Assembly (NCBI GenBank): GCA_003138855.1
Contig: PLHF01000147.1
Location: 1 to 59,639, forward strand
Origin: Acidimicrobiaceae bacterium
GTDB taxonomy: Bacteria; Actinomycetota; Acidimicrobiia; Acidimicrobiales; RAAP-2
Direction: 5' to 3'
DNA: 59,639 nt
Shown here: positions 24,402 through 33,245 of the stretch, in pieces
Layout: each line of letters opens with the position of its first letter
Position numbering within the stretch: the first letter of the stretch is position 1
Position numbers and translations under genes: made by a program
Notes under the pieces: model-generated
Database searches by the model: none
Seen by the model: only the letters and a program-made list of their open reading frames with translations
What the model was told of the DNA's origin: nothing

Positions 24402-26042
24402 TCACTGCCCAGCAGTCCTGGCGCCCCCGCTGTCGCTCTCGTGGGGCACCTCGGCCACGATCTCCGCCGCCCAGCGGTAGTCGGGCTTCCCGCTGGGGGA
24501 ACGGACGATGATCTCGACCACGTGGAGCTGTCGGGGCACCTTGTAGCCGGCGATGGCGTCCCGGCAATGGGACTGGATGTCCTCGAGCGTCGGCCGGCGC
24601 TCGTCCCTGGGCTGGATGATGGCGGCGACTCGTTGGCCCCATCGCTCGTCAGGCGCACCGACCACGATGGCGTCGAACACCTCGGGGTGGGAGCGGACGG
24701 CGGACTCGACCTCTTCGGGGAAGATCTTCTCGCCACCCGAGTTGATGGACACCGAGCCGCGTCCGAGCAGGGTGATGGAGCCGTCCTCCTCCACGGTGGC
24801 GAAGTCGCCGGGCATCACGTAGCGGGTCCCGTCCACCGTGATGAACACCTCGGCCGTCTTGGCCGGGTCGTTGTAGTAGCCCACGGGGATGTCCCCGGAC
24901 CGGGCGATCTTGCCGATGGTGCCCGAACCGGGCTCCACCGGCTTCAGGTCCTCGTCGAAGACGACGGTGTCGCCCAGGATGCTGACCGTGGGACCGCTCT
25001 TCATGGCGGTGCCGCCCTTGGTCATGGTGGCCATGCCGTTGTTGCCGGACTCCGACGATCCGATGGCGTCCACGATCACGATGTGCGGCAGGTGTCTGAA
25101 GAACTCGTCCTTCACCGGTGCGGAGAACAGCGCTGCCGACGAGGTGACGGCCAGCAGCGAGGACAGGTCGTAGGAGGCATCGGGGTCACCGAGTGCCTCG
25201 ATGAGCGGCTTGCCCATGGCGTCGCCGGTGATCATCATCGAGTTGGCCTTCTCCGACTCCACCAGCCGCCAGACGTGGTGGGGGTCGAACTTCGGGACCA
25301 GGATGGTGCGATTGCCGACGAAGCTCTGGCCCAGCACCGACCACTGGGTGGCCCCGTGCATCAGCGGCGCGATGGGCAGCAGCGTGAGCTGGCCACCCCG
25401 CCCCTTCTCGACCATCTCCTCGGGGTGGATGATCCGGGTGTTGGTGGTCGGGTCGACGCCGCCCCCCAGTGCGTAGAAGACATCCTCGTGCCTCCAGACC
25501 ACCCCCTTGGGCAGGCCGGTGGTCCCGCCCGTGTAGAGGATGTAGAGATCGTCGTTCGACCGGGGGGCGAAGTCGCGCTCGGGGCTGCCCGCGGCCATGG
25601 CCTCCTCGAAGGGCACCGTGCCCTCGGACAAGGGCACGCCGGATCCGTCGTCGACGCCGATCACCAGGCGCAGATCGGGGAGGTCGGGCAGCAGCGCGGC
25701 CACCTGAGGCCCGAATTCGGCCTGGTGGACCAGGGCCACCAGGTCGGCGTTGGTGAACAGGTACCGGAGCTCGTCCTTCACGTAGCGGTAGTTGATGTTG
25801 ATCCAGACCGCTCGGAGCTTGAACACCGCCCAGGCCGTCTCCACCCATTCCACGTTGTTGGTCGAGTAGATGCCGACGTGGTCGCCGGGCCCGACGCCGT
25901 GGGCGGCCAGGAAGTGCGCCAGTCGGTTGGCCCGCTCCTCCATCTCGGCGTAGGTGCGGCGCTCGTCCGCGGCCACCAGGTACTCCCGGTCGCCGTAGGC
26001 GTCAACGGCCGCCTCGAACAGATCAGCGAGGTTGAACGTCAT
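24402..26042 (-). CDS. fadD19: Acyl-CoA synthetase, FadD19-like, sterol side-chain CoA ligase candidate
   Basis: The 546-residue adenylate-forming ligase begins with N-L-A-D-L-F-E-A-A-V-D-A and carries I-L-Y-T-G-G-T-T-G-L-P-K-G-V near residue 180, W-R-H-E-D-V-F-Y just after, H-G-A-T-Q near 240, D-A-I-G-S-S-E-S-G near 335, G-R-G-S-V-S-I-N-S-G-G-E-K near 430 and the C-terminal S-P-S-G-K-P-D-Y-R-W-A with the catalytic Lys. The Y-T-G-G-T-T-G, W-R-H-E-D and K-P-D-Y-R-W-A blocks match FadD19 (Rv3515c), which activates C26 sterol side-chain acids. ATG 26042 was chosen because the KstR-like box at 26054-26067 would otherwise be inside the gene. The downstream isochorismatase-fold gene starts 50 bases after its stop. 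Confidence 0.88.
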   Translation of the reverse strand: MTFNLADLFEAAVDAYGDREYLVAADERRTYAEMEERANRLAHFLAAHGVGPGDHVGIYSTNNVEWVETAWAVFKLRAVWININYRYVKDELRYLFTNADLVALVHQAEFGPQVAALLPDLPDLRLVIGVDDGSGVPLSEGTVPFEEAMAAGSPERDFAPRSNDDLYILYTGGTTGLPKGVVWRHEDVFYALGGGVDPTTNTRIIHPEEMVEKGRGGQLTLLPIAPLMHGATQWSVLGQSFVGNRTILVPKFDPHHVWRLVESEKANSMMITGDAMGKPLIEALGDPDASYDLSSLLAVTSSAALFSAPVKDEFFRHLPHIVIVDAIGSSESGNNGMATMTKGGTAMKSGPTVSILGDTVVFDEDLKPVEPGSGTIGKIARSGDIPVGYYNDPAKTAEVFITVDGTRYVMPGDFATVEEDGSITLLGRGSVSINSGGEKIFPEEVESAVRSHPEVFDAIVVGAPDERWGQRVAAIIQPRDERRPTLEDIQSHCRDAIAGYKVPRQLHVVEIIVRSPSGKPDYRWAAEIVAEVPHESDSGGARTAGQ

Positions 26043-26053
26043 CGGGCAATCAG

Positions 26054-26067
26054 TAGAACACGTTTCG
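26054..26067. promoter_or_regulatory. KstR-like operator upstream of the fadD19-like gene
   Basis: TAGAACACGTTTCG fits TNNAACNNGTTNNA except for the last base. It lies 12 bases before the chosen ATG of the fadD19-like gene, a position where a repressor would block transcription or initiation. The core AACACGTT equals that of the perfect box at 21447-21460. Regulation is inferred. Confidence 0.5.
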
Positions 26068-26111
26068 ATTCGAGCGGCAAACACTCTCGGCGGGCCGGCC
26101 GGGCGGCCCGC

Positions 26112-28070
26112 TCAGTCCAGGTTCTCCTGGGCGGTGAACGTGGCAGGCAAGGACACCGCCGGAGCAGCGGGGACCTGGCCGGCCAGGACGTCGGCTCGTG
26201 CGGCAACCGTCTTTCGTACGGCCAGGGCGAGCCCCTCGGCGTCGAGTCCGAGGTCGGACAGGATGCGGTCCGGCTTTCCCTGGGCCAGATAGGCGCGGGG
26301 TATGCCGAGATTGACGACCGGAGGTGCCGCCCCACAGGGGAGCGACCTGTCGAGGGCGTCCGCGAGGAACATGCCTGCACCTCCCTGGCGGATCCCGTCC
26401 TCTGCGGTGATGACCACCCGGTGTCGTCCCGCATCGGCCAGCATGGCCGGGTCGGGCGCCGAGACGACCCGGGGATCCCAGATCGTCACGTCGATCCCCT
26501 CGCTCATCAGCAGGCCCGCGGCATCCTCTACCGCAGCGAGCAGCTTGCCCACGGCGAGGATGCAGACAGAGCCGTCGCCGCTGCGGACGTGGCGGGCGAG
26601 CAGGCCCGATCCGACCGAGCCCGACGCCGCCCGGGGGGCAGGAGTCTTGGGGAACCGGATCATCGAGGGACCGTCGAGGGAGAGCGCCGCCTCCAGCATG
26701 GCCTCGACCTCGGGAGCCGACGAGGGGGCGAACACCGTCATCCCCGGGATGGACAGACCCAGAGCCATGTCCAGCACGCCGTGGTGGCTGGGCCCGTCGT
26801 CGCCGGTGATGCCGGCACGGTCGAGGACCAGCACCACGGGCAGCCGGTGGAGGCCGACATCGAGGTTGGCCTGGTCGAAGGCACGGCTGAAGAATGTCGA
26901 GTAGACGGCGACCACCGGCCGCAGGCCGGCCATGGCCATGCCGGCTGCCGAGGTCACCGCATGCTGCTCGGCGATGCCCACGTCGAAGAACCGCTCGGGA
27001 AAGCGGGCTTCGAACGGAAGCAGCCCGGTGGGCCCCGGCATCGCCGCGGTGATGGCCACGATCCGGCGGTCGTCCTCGGCGTGCCGCAGCAGGGCACGGG
27101 TGAAAGCGTGGGTGTAGGTGGTGACCGGCAGTTCCGCGGCGTCGGCGGGGCCGTGGGCAGTCGCCACATTGACCTTGACGTCGTGGAGGCGCTGGACGTC
27201 GTCTTCCTCGGCCGGCGCATATCCCCGGCCCTTCTGGGTGAGCACGTGGACCACGATGGGCCCGGGCCAACCCGCCGCGTTGGACAGGGCCTGCTCCATG
27301 CCGGCGATGTCGTGGCCGTCGATGGGGCCCGCATAGCGGATGCCCAGAGCTTCGAAGAAGGTGTGTGGGGTAACCACCTCGCGCAACGCGCTGGTGAGGC
27401 CGTGGACGCCCGAGTACGCGAGCTCGCCCACCGCGGGAAGCTCTCGGATCAGATGTCGTATCCGCTGGCGGGCCTGGATGTAGGAGGGGTTGAGCCGGAG
27501 GTGGGTCAGGCTCAGCGACAGGCGCGAGACGGTGGGCGCGTAGGAGCGACCGTTGTCGTTGAGGACGATGACCACCGGTTTGCCGGAATGCCCGAGGTTG
27601 TTGAGCGCCTCGTAGGCCATGCCGCCGGTCAGGGCGCCGTCGCCGATCACGGCCACGACCCGACGGTCGACCCCCTGGAGCTCGAAGGCACTGGCCAGGC
27701 CGTGGGCGTAGCTCAGGCTGGTCGAAGCGTGGCTGTTCTCCACCCAGTCGTGCTCGGACTCGGTGCGGTTGGGATAGCCGGAGAGGCCGCCGGCCTGGCG
27801 GAGGTCGGCGAACGCTTTGCGTCTGCCGGTCACCAGTTTGTGCACGTAGGCCTGGTGCCCGGTGTCCCACAGCAGCACGTCCCGGGGCGAGTCGAAGGTC
27901 CGATGGAGGGCCAGCGTCAGCTCCACGACGCCCAGGTTCGAGCCCAGGTGGCCTCCGGTTGCGGTCACCGCGTCGACGATGAACCGGCGGATCTCGGCGG
28001 ACAGGATGGTCAGCTCCTCCGGGGTGAGGGAGCGGAGGTCGGCTGGACTGTCGATGTGTTCGAGGATCAT
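26112..28070 (-). CDS. dxs: 1-deoxy-D-xylulose-5-phosphate synthase
   Basis: The 652-residue thiamine-diphosphate enzyme makes DXP from pyruvate and glyceraldehyde 3-phosphate, the first step of the MEP isoprenoid pathway. Visible features are G-G-H-L-G-S-N-L-G-V-V-E-L-T near residue 40, W-D-T-G-H-Q-A-Y near 68, the ThDP motif G-D-G-A-L-T-G-G-M-A-Y-E-A-L-N-N near 145-160, the catalytic segment F-D-V-G-I-A-E-Q-H-A near 365 with Glu, and a C-terminal transketolase domain from about 500. Length and order are normal for DXS. ATG 28070 has no purine-rich ribosome-binding site; the bases before it are pyrimidine-rich. The fadD19-like gene follows on the same strand. Confidence 0.97.
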   Translation of the reverse strand: MILEHIDSPADLRSLTPEELTILSAEIRRFIVDAVTATGGHLGSNLGVVELTLALHRTFDSPRDVLLWDTGHQAYVHKLVTGRRKAFADLRQAGGLSGYPNRTESEHDWVENSHASTSLSYAHGLASAFELQGVDRRVVAVIGDGALTGGMAYEALNNLGHSGKPVVIVLNDNGRSYAPTVSRLSLSLTHLRLNPSYIQARQRIRHLIRELPAVGELAYSGVHGLTSALREVVTPHTFFEALGIRYAGPIDGHDIAGMEQALSNAAGWPGPIVVHVLTQKGRGYAPAEEDDVQRLHDVKVNVATAHGPADAAELPVTTYTHAFTRALLRHAEDDRRIVAITAAMPGPTGLLPFEARFPERFFDVGIAEQHAVTSAAGMAMAGLRPVVAVYSTFFSRAFDQANLDVGLHRLPVVLVLDRAGITGDDGPSHHGVLDMALGLSIPGMTVFAPSSAPEVEAMLEAALSLDGPSMIRFPKTPAPRAASGSVGSGLLARHVRSGDGSVCILAVGKLLAAVEDAAGLLMSEGIDVTIWDPRVVSAPDPAMLADAGRHRVVITAEDGIRQGGAGMFLADALDRSLPCGAAPPVVNLGIPRAYLAQGKPDRILSDLGLDAEGLALAVRKTVAARADVLAGQVPAAPAVSLPATFTAQENLD

Positions 28071-28160
28071 GAGGGAGGGGCTGTCTTTGTGGTCAGGCTA
28101 CCAGCGCATCGGCGACGCACGATGGCCGGGGAGAGGACCCCACGGAGTGCGGCGAGCGTC

Positions 28161-28218
28161 GGAGACGGCGCCCAGGCCCGGGTACGGCACCCCTGGTGTC
28201 GCGGAGACGGCGCCCAGG
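28161..28218. repeat. Two 16-bp direct repeats in the dxs/AIM24 intergenic region
   Basis: ggagacggcgcccagg occurs at 28161-28176 and 28203-28218, 42 bases apart, centre to centre about four helical turns. They lie in the 258-base divergent gap between dxs and the AIM24-family gene. The same-face spacing would suit a protein that binds both sites. No further function can be assigned. Confidence 0.55.
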
Positions 28219-28328
28219 GTGGGGAGTGCAGGTATCCCCTCGGCGACGGCCCGACGCGGGCAGACTTCGGGGATCACCGGATCGTGGCGCCGTGCCTGCG
28301 ATCCGCCGACGATCGAAGTGGAGGGCCG

Positions 28329-29081
28329 ATGCAAGCCGAAATCAAGGGAACCAACATGCCGCTGTTGGAGATGATCCTCGACCCCGGGGAATCGGTGATC
28401 TCCAGCCACGGCGAGCTCTCGTGGATGTCCGTCAACATGCAGCTGTCCCAGACCACCTCGGTGGGCGGTCAGAAGGGCCTGATGGGAGGGCTGAAGCGGG
28501 CCGTGGGTGGTGGAGGCGTCTTCGTCACCAAGTACGAGGCACAGGGCGGCCAGGGCATGGTGGCCTTCGGGGCCAAGCTGCCCGGTCGCATCTTCCCGGT
28601 CACCATCGGAGCGGGGCAGGGCTACCTGGTGCACCGGCACGGCTGGGTGTGCGGCACCGACGGCATCGTGCCCACCGTCGGCCTGCAGCAGACCTTCCGG
28701 GGCGGCATCTACGGCGGCGACGGCTTCATCCTCCAGCGCCTCGAGGGGGAGGGCCAGGCGTGGATCGAGCTCTCCGGTGAGATCACCACCTACGAGCTGG
28801 CCGCCGGGCAGACCATGCTGGTCCACCCCGGCCACGTCGGGCTGTTCGAGGACCGGGTCAGCTTCACCGTCCAGCGGCTGAAGGGCATCAGAAACATGGC
28901 CTTCGGCGACGACGGCTTCCACCTGGTGGCCCTGACCGGGCCGGGCAACATCTGGCTCCAGAGCATGCCCATCTCTGTGCTGGCCCACGCCCTCGACCCC
29001 TACATCAACAAGGACGATCACCCGGCCGCCGCCGCGGGTGTGGGGGGCGTTCTGGGCGGCATGATCGGCAAGAACCTCTGA
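28329..29081 (+). CDS. AIM24-family protein (TIGR00266-type beta-helix/TRAP-like)
   Basis: The 250-residue soluble protein belongs to the AIM24 / TIGR00266 family. It has the glycine-rich series G-G-Q-K-G-L-M-G-G-L-K-R-A-V-G-G-G-G-V-F near residue 45-65, G-x-G-F-I-L-Q-R-L-E-G-E-G near 140 and a C-terminal G-V-G-G-V-L-G-G-M-I-G tail. The family forms a duplicated beta-structure; bacterial functions are poorly known, and the yeast namesake affects the mitochondrial inner membrane. ATG 28329 follows GGAGGG. A much longer in-frame reading to 24354 is an opposite-strand shadow of dxs and fadD19. Confidence 0.85.
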   Translation: MQAEIKGTNMPLLEMILDPGESVISSHGELSWMSVNMQLSQTTSVGGQKGLMGGLKRAVGGGGVFVTKYEAQGGQGMVAFGAKLPGRIFPVTIGAGQGYLVHRHGWVCGTDGIVPTVGLQQTFRGGIYGGDGFILQRLEGEGQAWIELSGEITTYELAAGQTMLVHPGHVGLFEDRVSFTVQRLKGIRNMAFGDDGFHLVALTGPGNIWLQSMPISVLAHALDPYINKDDHPAAAAGVGGVLGGMIGKNL

Positions 29082-29134
29082 GCGGTGCCCGACCCGCGGC
29101 CCGACCCGCCGGCCGGACCTGCCTGTCGACCCGT

Positions 29135-29542
29135 TCAACGCACGTTGGCCAAGAAGCTGGTCCGGTCCACGATCACCCGGACCAGCTTCCCCGCCGCCAC
29201 CAGGCCGGCACTCTCCGAGACGGAGAGGGTGAACACCAGGCGGCGCCCTTCGGTCCGGTCGAGGGTGGCCTCGGCCCAGACCGTGCCCCCGACGCCCACC
29301 GGCACCAGGTGATCGAACTGCAGGCGCTTGGCCACCGAGGTGCAGTTCACGGGCAGGTGTCCCTCGATGGCCAGGCAGCTCGCCTCCTCGCACAGCGCCA
29401 GCAGGCGCGGCGTGGCCAGGACCGGAACCGAACCCGAGCGGAACGCCACGGCGGTGTCGACCTCGGTCACGTGCAACTCGATGCGGGCGGAGAGACCGGT
29501 GTTCGGAGCCACGCCGGTACGATACGTGAACCCACGAGGCAT
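29135..29542 (-). CDS. Hot-dog fold thioesterase, FlK-like
   Basis: The 135-residue single hot-dog domain protein has L-L-A-L-C-E-E-A-S near residue 50 and T-S-V-A-K-R-L-Q-F-D-H-L-V-P-V-G near 70-85. It then has W-A-E-A-T-L near 92 and a strand F-T-L-S-V-S-E. The E-E-A-S and D-H-L-P-V-G pattern is that of the fluoroacetyl-CoA thioesterase (FlK) type, which hydrolyses small acyl-CoA thioesters. The real substrate is unknown. I chose ATG 29542 because sequence before it reads through the tldD start on the other strand. It is divergent from tldD. Confidence 0.78.
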   Translation of the reverse strand: MPRGFTYRTGVAPNTGLSARIELHVTEVDTAVAFRSGSVPVLATPRLLALCEEASCLAIEGHLPVNCTSVAKRLQFDHLVPVGVGGTVWAEATLDRTEGRRLVFTLSVSESAGLVAAGKLVRVIVDRTSFLANVR

Positions 29543-29581
29543 CGGCCACCTAGCGCCGAGCAGTGAGGCGAGGAGGCCCCA

Positions 29582-30979
29582 GTGATCGATTCCCCGGTAC
29601 TCGAACGGGTACTGTCCGAAGCCCTCCGGCACGGTGGTGAGTTCGCCGAGGTGTTCGCCGAGGACCGGTCGACCTCGTCCGCCCTGCTCGACGACGGACG
29701 GGTGGAGGAGCTCTCTTCGGGGCGGGAGCGGGGGGCCGGCATCCGGGTGGTTACCGGGGAGACCACCGGCTTCGCCCACACTGCCGACCTGACCGAGGAG
29801 GGTCTCCTGCGGGCGGCCGAGGCTGCCTCTGCGGTGGCCAGGAGTGGCGGCGGTGGGACGCGCACGGTGGCCGTGGGCCCCCTGGGCGCCACCGCTCCGG
29901 GAGGGCAGGGGACCGGCCGGCCGGCCCCGTCGTCGGGGTCGAAGGCGGACACGCTCGCCCTGTTGCAGCGCGCCGATGAGGCGGCCCGGGCGTCCGGCGA
30001 CGCCATCTCGCAGGTGCAGGCGGGGTGCGGGGCCTCGCGGCGCCAGGTGCTGATCGCCAACTCCGACGGCCTTCTCGCCCGCGACGAACAGGCGCGTACC
30101 CGGTTCTCCGTCTCGTGCGTGGCGGTGGGCGACACCGGGCTGCAGACCGGTTTCGAGACGGCGGCCCGCACGCTGGGATTCGAGCTGTTCGACGAGGTGT
30201 CGGTCGAGGAGCTCGCCCGCCTGGCGGCCAACCGTGCGCTGTCCAAGCTGTCGGCCCGCCCGGCCCCTTCGGGCGAGCTGCCCGTGGTGCTGGCCGGTGG
30301 CAGCGGTGGCATCCTCTTCCACGAGGCGTGCGGCCACGGCCTCGAGGCGGACCACATCGTGAAGGATGCGTCGGTCTACACCGGCATGGTGGGGCAGCAG
30401 GTGGCGAGCCCGTTGGTCACGCTGGTCGACGATGGGACGGTCGGCTCCGAGTGGGGGACCTTCGCCATCGACGACGAGGGGAGGCCGGCCCAACGGAACG
30501 TCCTCATCGATCAGGGCGTGCTCACCGACTACCTGTGGGACTATCTGCGGGCACGCAAGGAAGGCAGGGTGTCCTCGGGCAACGGGAGGCGACAGACCTA
30601 CCAGCACCTGCCCATGGTGAGGATGACCAACACCTTCCTCCTGCCGGGCGAGGAGGATGCCGACGAGATCGTGGCCCAGACCCCCCGCGGGGTCTACGTG
30701 GCCAAGCTCGGGGGCGGCCAGGTGAACACCACGACCGGGGACTTCGTGTTCGGAACGACCGAGGCCTACCTCATCGAGGGCGGCAGGATCACCGAGCCGC
30801 TTCGGGACGCCAACCTGATCGGCAACGGCCCGGAGATCCTCAAGCGGGTCGACGCGGTGGCCACCGACTTCGCCATGACCCCGGGCACCTGCGGCAAGGA
30901 CGGCCAGAGCGTCCCGGTGGGATGCGGGCAGGCCACCCTCCGGGTGACCGGCGTGACCATCGGGGGGACGGCAGAGTGA
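29582..30979 (+). CDS. tldD: TldD metalloprotease subunit
   Basis: The 465-residue protein has the TldD-family active site H-E-A-C-G-H-G-L-E-A-D (H-E-x3-H) near residue 245, preceded by G-G-S-G-G-I-L. G-G-G-Q-V-N-T-T-T-G-D-F-V-F near 380 and the C-terminal G-P-E-I-L-K-R-V-D-A-V follow. TldD with TldE forms a zinc protease that degrades unfolded peptides and matures some ribosomal peptides such as microcin B17. The GTG at 29582 has GAGGAGG upstream. It overlaps tldE by GTGA, so the two subunits are made together. Confidence 0.93.
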   Translation: MIDSPVLERVLSEALRHGGEFAEVFAEDRSTSSALLDDGRVEELSSGRERGAGIRVVTGETTGFAHTADLTEEGLLRAAEAASAVARSGGGGTRTVAVGPLGATAPGGQGTGRPAPSSGSKADTLALLQRADEAARASGDAISQVQAGCGASRRQVLIANSDGLLARDEQARTRFSVSCVAVGDTGLQTGFETAARTLGFELFDEVSVEELARLAANRALSKLSARPAPSGELPVVLAGGSGGILFHEACGHGLEADHIVKDASVYTGMVGQQVASPLVTLVDDGTVGSEWGTFAIDDEGRPAQRNVLIDQGVLTDYLWDYLRARKEGRVSSGNGRRQTYQHLPMVRMTNTFLLPGEEDADEIVAQTPRGVYVAKLGGGQVNTTTGDFVFGTTEAYLIEGGRITEPLRDANLIGNGPEILKRVDAVATDFAMTPGTCGKDGQSVPVGCGQATLRVTGVTIGGTAE

Positions 30980-32376
30980 GCACGGTCATCGAGGAGAGCG
31001 GTGCCCGGGGCGAGGAGGGCCGGGTTCCTGACGACTTGCTGGCGTTGGCCGACCGGGTGGCCGGTTGGGCGAGGTCCGGCGAGGAGGTCGAGGTCTACGT
31101 GGCCCGCGGCCACGAGACGGAGGTCCGCGCCTACGACGGAGAAGTGGAATCACTGACGTCGGCCAGCTCGGCCGGCATCGGCATCCGGGTGGTGGCCGAC
31201 CACAGGCTGGGCTTCGCCTGGGCCGGGTCCCTCGACGAGTCCGTGCTGGGGGAGGCCCTCGACGAGGCTCGGGACAACGCCTCGTTCGCCACCCCCGACG
31301 AGCACGTCCGGCTGGCCGTTCCCGACGGGGTGGCCGCCGTGCCCGTCGACCTGTGGGACGAGCGGCTGGCCGAGGTCCCCACCACGGAGAAGGTCGCCCT
31401 CGCTCTGGCCCTCGAGGCCCAGGCCCGTGGAGCCGACCCCCGCATCCGACAGGTGAACGCGGCGGACTACGGCGATGCCTCGGTGGAGGTGGCGTTGGTC
31501 TCGACCACCGGCATCCGGGCCTCGAGCCGGAGGACGTCCGGGTACCTCTCGGTCGGTGTCATCGCTGGCGACGGCGAGGCCAGCCAGACCGGTGGCGGCT
31601 TCAGCGTCGGCCGCGGGTTCGACGGGCTCGACCCGGACAGGGCGACCGAGGACGCGGTCACCCGCGCCGTGCGGCTGCTCGGGGCGACCAAGGGCCCCTC
31701 GGGGCGTTCGACCGTGGTGTTCGACCGTCGGGTGGCGTCCACGCTGCTCTCGGTCGTCTCCTCGGCCCTGTCGGGGGAGGCAGTGGCCAAGGGCCGGTCG
31801 TTCTTCGCCGGTCGGCTCGGCGAGCAGGTCGGCGACCCGGTCCTGACCCTGGTCGACGATCCCACCGATCCGAGGGCGTACGGCGCCGCCGCCTTCGACG
31901 CCGAGGGCCTGGCCTGCCGGCGCAACGTGCTGGTCGACGCCGGGGTGCTGCGGGGCTTCCTGTACGACACGGTGTCGGGCTCGCGTGCCGGCACGGCATC
32001 GACCGGCTCTGCGGTACGCGGAGGGTTCGCCGGCACCCCCGGACCGGGATGCCGGGCCCTCACGCTGGCCCCGGGCCGGGAGGGCCACGACGAGGCCGGC
32101 GTGCTGGCTGCAGTGGGCGAAGGGCTGTTCGTCCAGTCGGTGACCGGGGTGCACTCCGGGGTGAACCCGATCAGCGGCGACTTCTCCGTGGGCGCCGAGG
32201 GCCTGATGATCCGCGACGGCAGGTTGGCCGAACCGGTGCGGGAGATCACCGTGGCCTCGACCCTGCAGCGGATCCTGCAGTCACTGGTTGCTGTCGGAGC
32301 CGACCTCGAGTGGTTACCCGGGATCGCCGCCGGCCAGACCCTCGCCGTGGGCGACATGCAGGTCAGCGGCGTCTGA
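30976..32376 (+). CDS. pmbA: TldE/PmbA subunit of the TldD/TldE protease
   Basis: The 466-residue protein of the TldD/PmbA family lacks the H-E-x3-H motif, as expected for the TldE subunit. Family features include S-S-A-G-I-G-I-R-V-V near residue 55, S-A-L-S-G-E-A-V-A-K-G-R-S near 260, G-V-N-P-I-S-G-D-F-S-V-G-A-E-G near 400 and a C-terminal V-G-A-D-L-E-W. Its GTG start at 30976 shares bases with the tldD stop. A longer reading back to 30025 is a tldD-frame shadow. No ribosomal-peptide biosynthesis gene is visible nearby, so a general proteolytic role is as likely as peptide maturation. Confidence 0.92.
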   Translation: MSTVIEESGARGEEGRVPDDLLALADRVAGWARSGEEVEVYVARGHETEVRAYDGEVESLTSASSAGIGIRVVADHRLGFAWAGSLDESVLGEALDEARDNASFATPDEHVRLAVPDGVAAVPVDLWDERLAEVPTTEKVALALALEAQARGADPRIRQVNAADYGDASVEVALVSTTGIRASSRRTSGYLSVGVIAGDGEASQTGGGFSVGRGFDGLDPDRATEDAVTRAVRLLGATKGPSGRSTVVFDRRVASTLLSVVSSALSGEAVAKGRSFFAGRLGEQVGDPVLTLVDDPTDPRAYGAAAFDAEGLACRRNVLVDAGVLRGFLYDTVSGSRAGTASTGSAVRGGFAGTPGPGCRALTLAPGREGHDEAGVLAAVGEGLFVQSVTGVHSGVNPISGDFSVGAEGLMIRDGRLAEPVREITVASTLQRILQSLVAVGADLEWLPGIAAGQTLAVGDMQVSGV

Positions 32377-32459
32377 GCCTGACGGCCGGCAGCGGATGTC
32401 GAGGGCCCGGCGGTCGACCGGCGATGGCCCCGGCGACCGGATCGGGTGGGCCTCCGGTA

Positions 32460-33245
32460 CTACTTGGTCGCCGCGGTCGTGGCGCTCGCCGCCGCGGTCG
32501 CCTTGGTGCAGGCGTCCAGCGCATTAGGCGTCGAGGTGTAGTAGATCGACCCGGTGATGGCCACGCTGTAGGGACCGGCACTCGGCGAGGTCGGTGTCCC
32601 GCCAACCCACAGAGCGGACGCACCGGCCGAGCCGGACGTGCCGCTCGACGAGCTCGAGCTCGGCGCCGTCGCCGTCGCCGTCGCGCCGTAGGCCAGTACG
32701 AACTTCTGGATCACGAACAGCCGGGGGAAGGTGTCCAAGCCGTTGATGAAGGACACCATCTGGCCGTAGTTGCCGGTGACGGTGAGGGTGGTCGGCACTG
32801 CGGTCACATCCGCTGTCGTCGACCCGGCCGTCGGCGTCCCGACCGCCGGCGTCGTGGCTGCCGGCGTGCCTGCTGCAGTCGTGGCAGGAGCGAAACCGCT
32901 GAACTGGACGAGGTTCACACCAGAGGTGGAAGCCAGCCCGTTGAACTGGCTCTCGAATGTCGACTCTTCGGCGGCGATGTCGGTCGGGCTCTGCACGGTG
33001 GGTATCTGCGTGGCGATCTTCTGCAGGTCGGAACATCTGCCGGACAGCCGCTGCTTCTCCGACTTCAACGCGTCCAGCTTGATCTGCAGGGCCGTCTGCT
33101 GGGTCTGGAGCTGGGTCTGCTGGGTCTGGAGGCTCGACAGCTTCGAGTTCTGGGGTGAGACGAGGATCGCCCACAGCAGCACAGCCACCACCAGGCCTCC
33201 GACCCCGATCAACAGGGGCACGCGGTACTCACGGACGGTGTTCAT
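32460..33245 (-). CDS. pilO: Type IV pilus inner-membrane platform protein, PilO-like
   Basis: The 261-residue protein has one membrane helix near residues 10-32 (V-P-L-L-I-G-V-G-G-L-V-V-A-V-L-L), a Gln/Leu coiled coil at about 40-90, and a periplasm-side alpha/beta domain with F-S-G-F near 125 and G-N-Y-G-Q-M-V-S-F-I-N-G near 170. This is the topology and the F-x-x-F-I-x-x-L-E core of PilO. A Ser/Thr/Ala-rich insertion at about 130-160 and another at about 210 make it longer than typical. The ATG overlaps the pilMN stop (ATGA). PilO pairs with PilN to align the pilus motor with the outer parts of the machine. Confidence 0.82.
   Translation of the reverse strand: MNTVREYRVPLLIGVGGLVVAVLLWAILVSPQNSKLSSLQTQQTQLQTQQTALQIKLDALKSEKQRLSGRCSDLQKIATQIPTVQSPTDIAAEESTFESQFNGLASTSGVNLVQFSGFAPATTAAGTPAATTPAVGTPTAGSTTADVTAVPTTLTVTGNYGQMVSFINGLDTFPRLFVIQKFVLAYGATATATAPSSSSSSGTSGSAGASALWVGGTPTSPSAGPYSVAITGSIYYTSTPNALDACTKATAAASATTAATK

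Noticed and set aside
24354..29081. A 1575-codon plus-strand open frame
   Set aside because: Only its last 250 codons (AIM24) look like protein. The rest is a shadow of fadD19 and dxs, caused by high GC.
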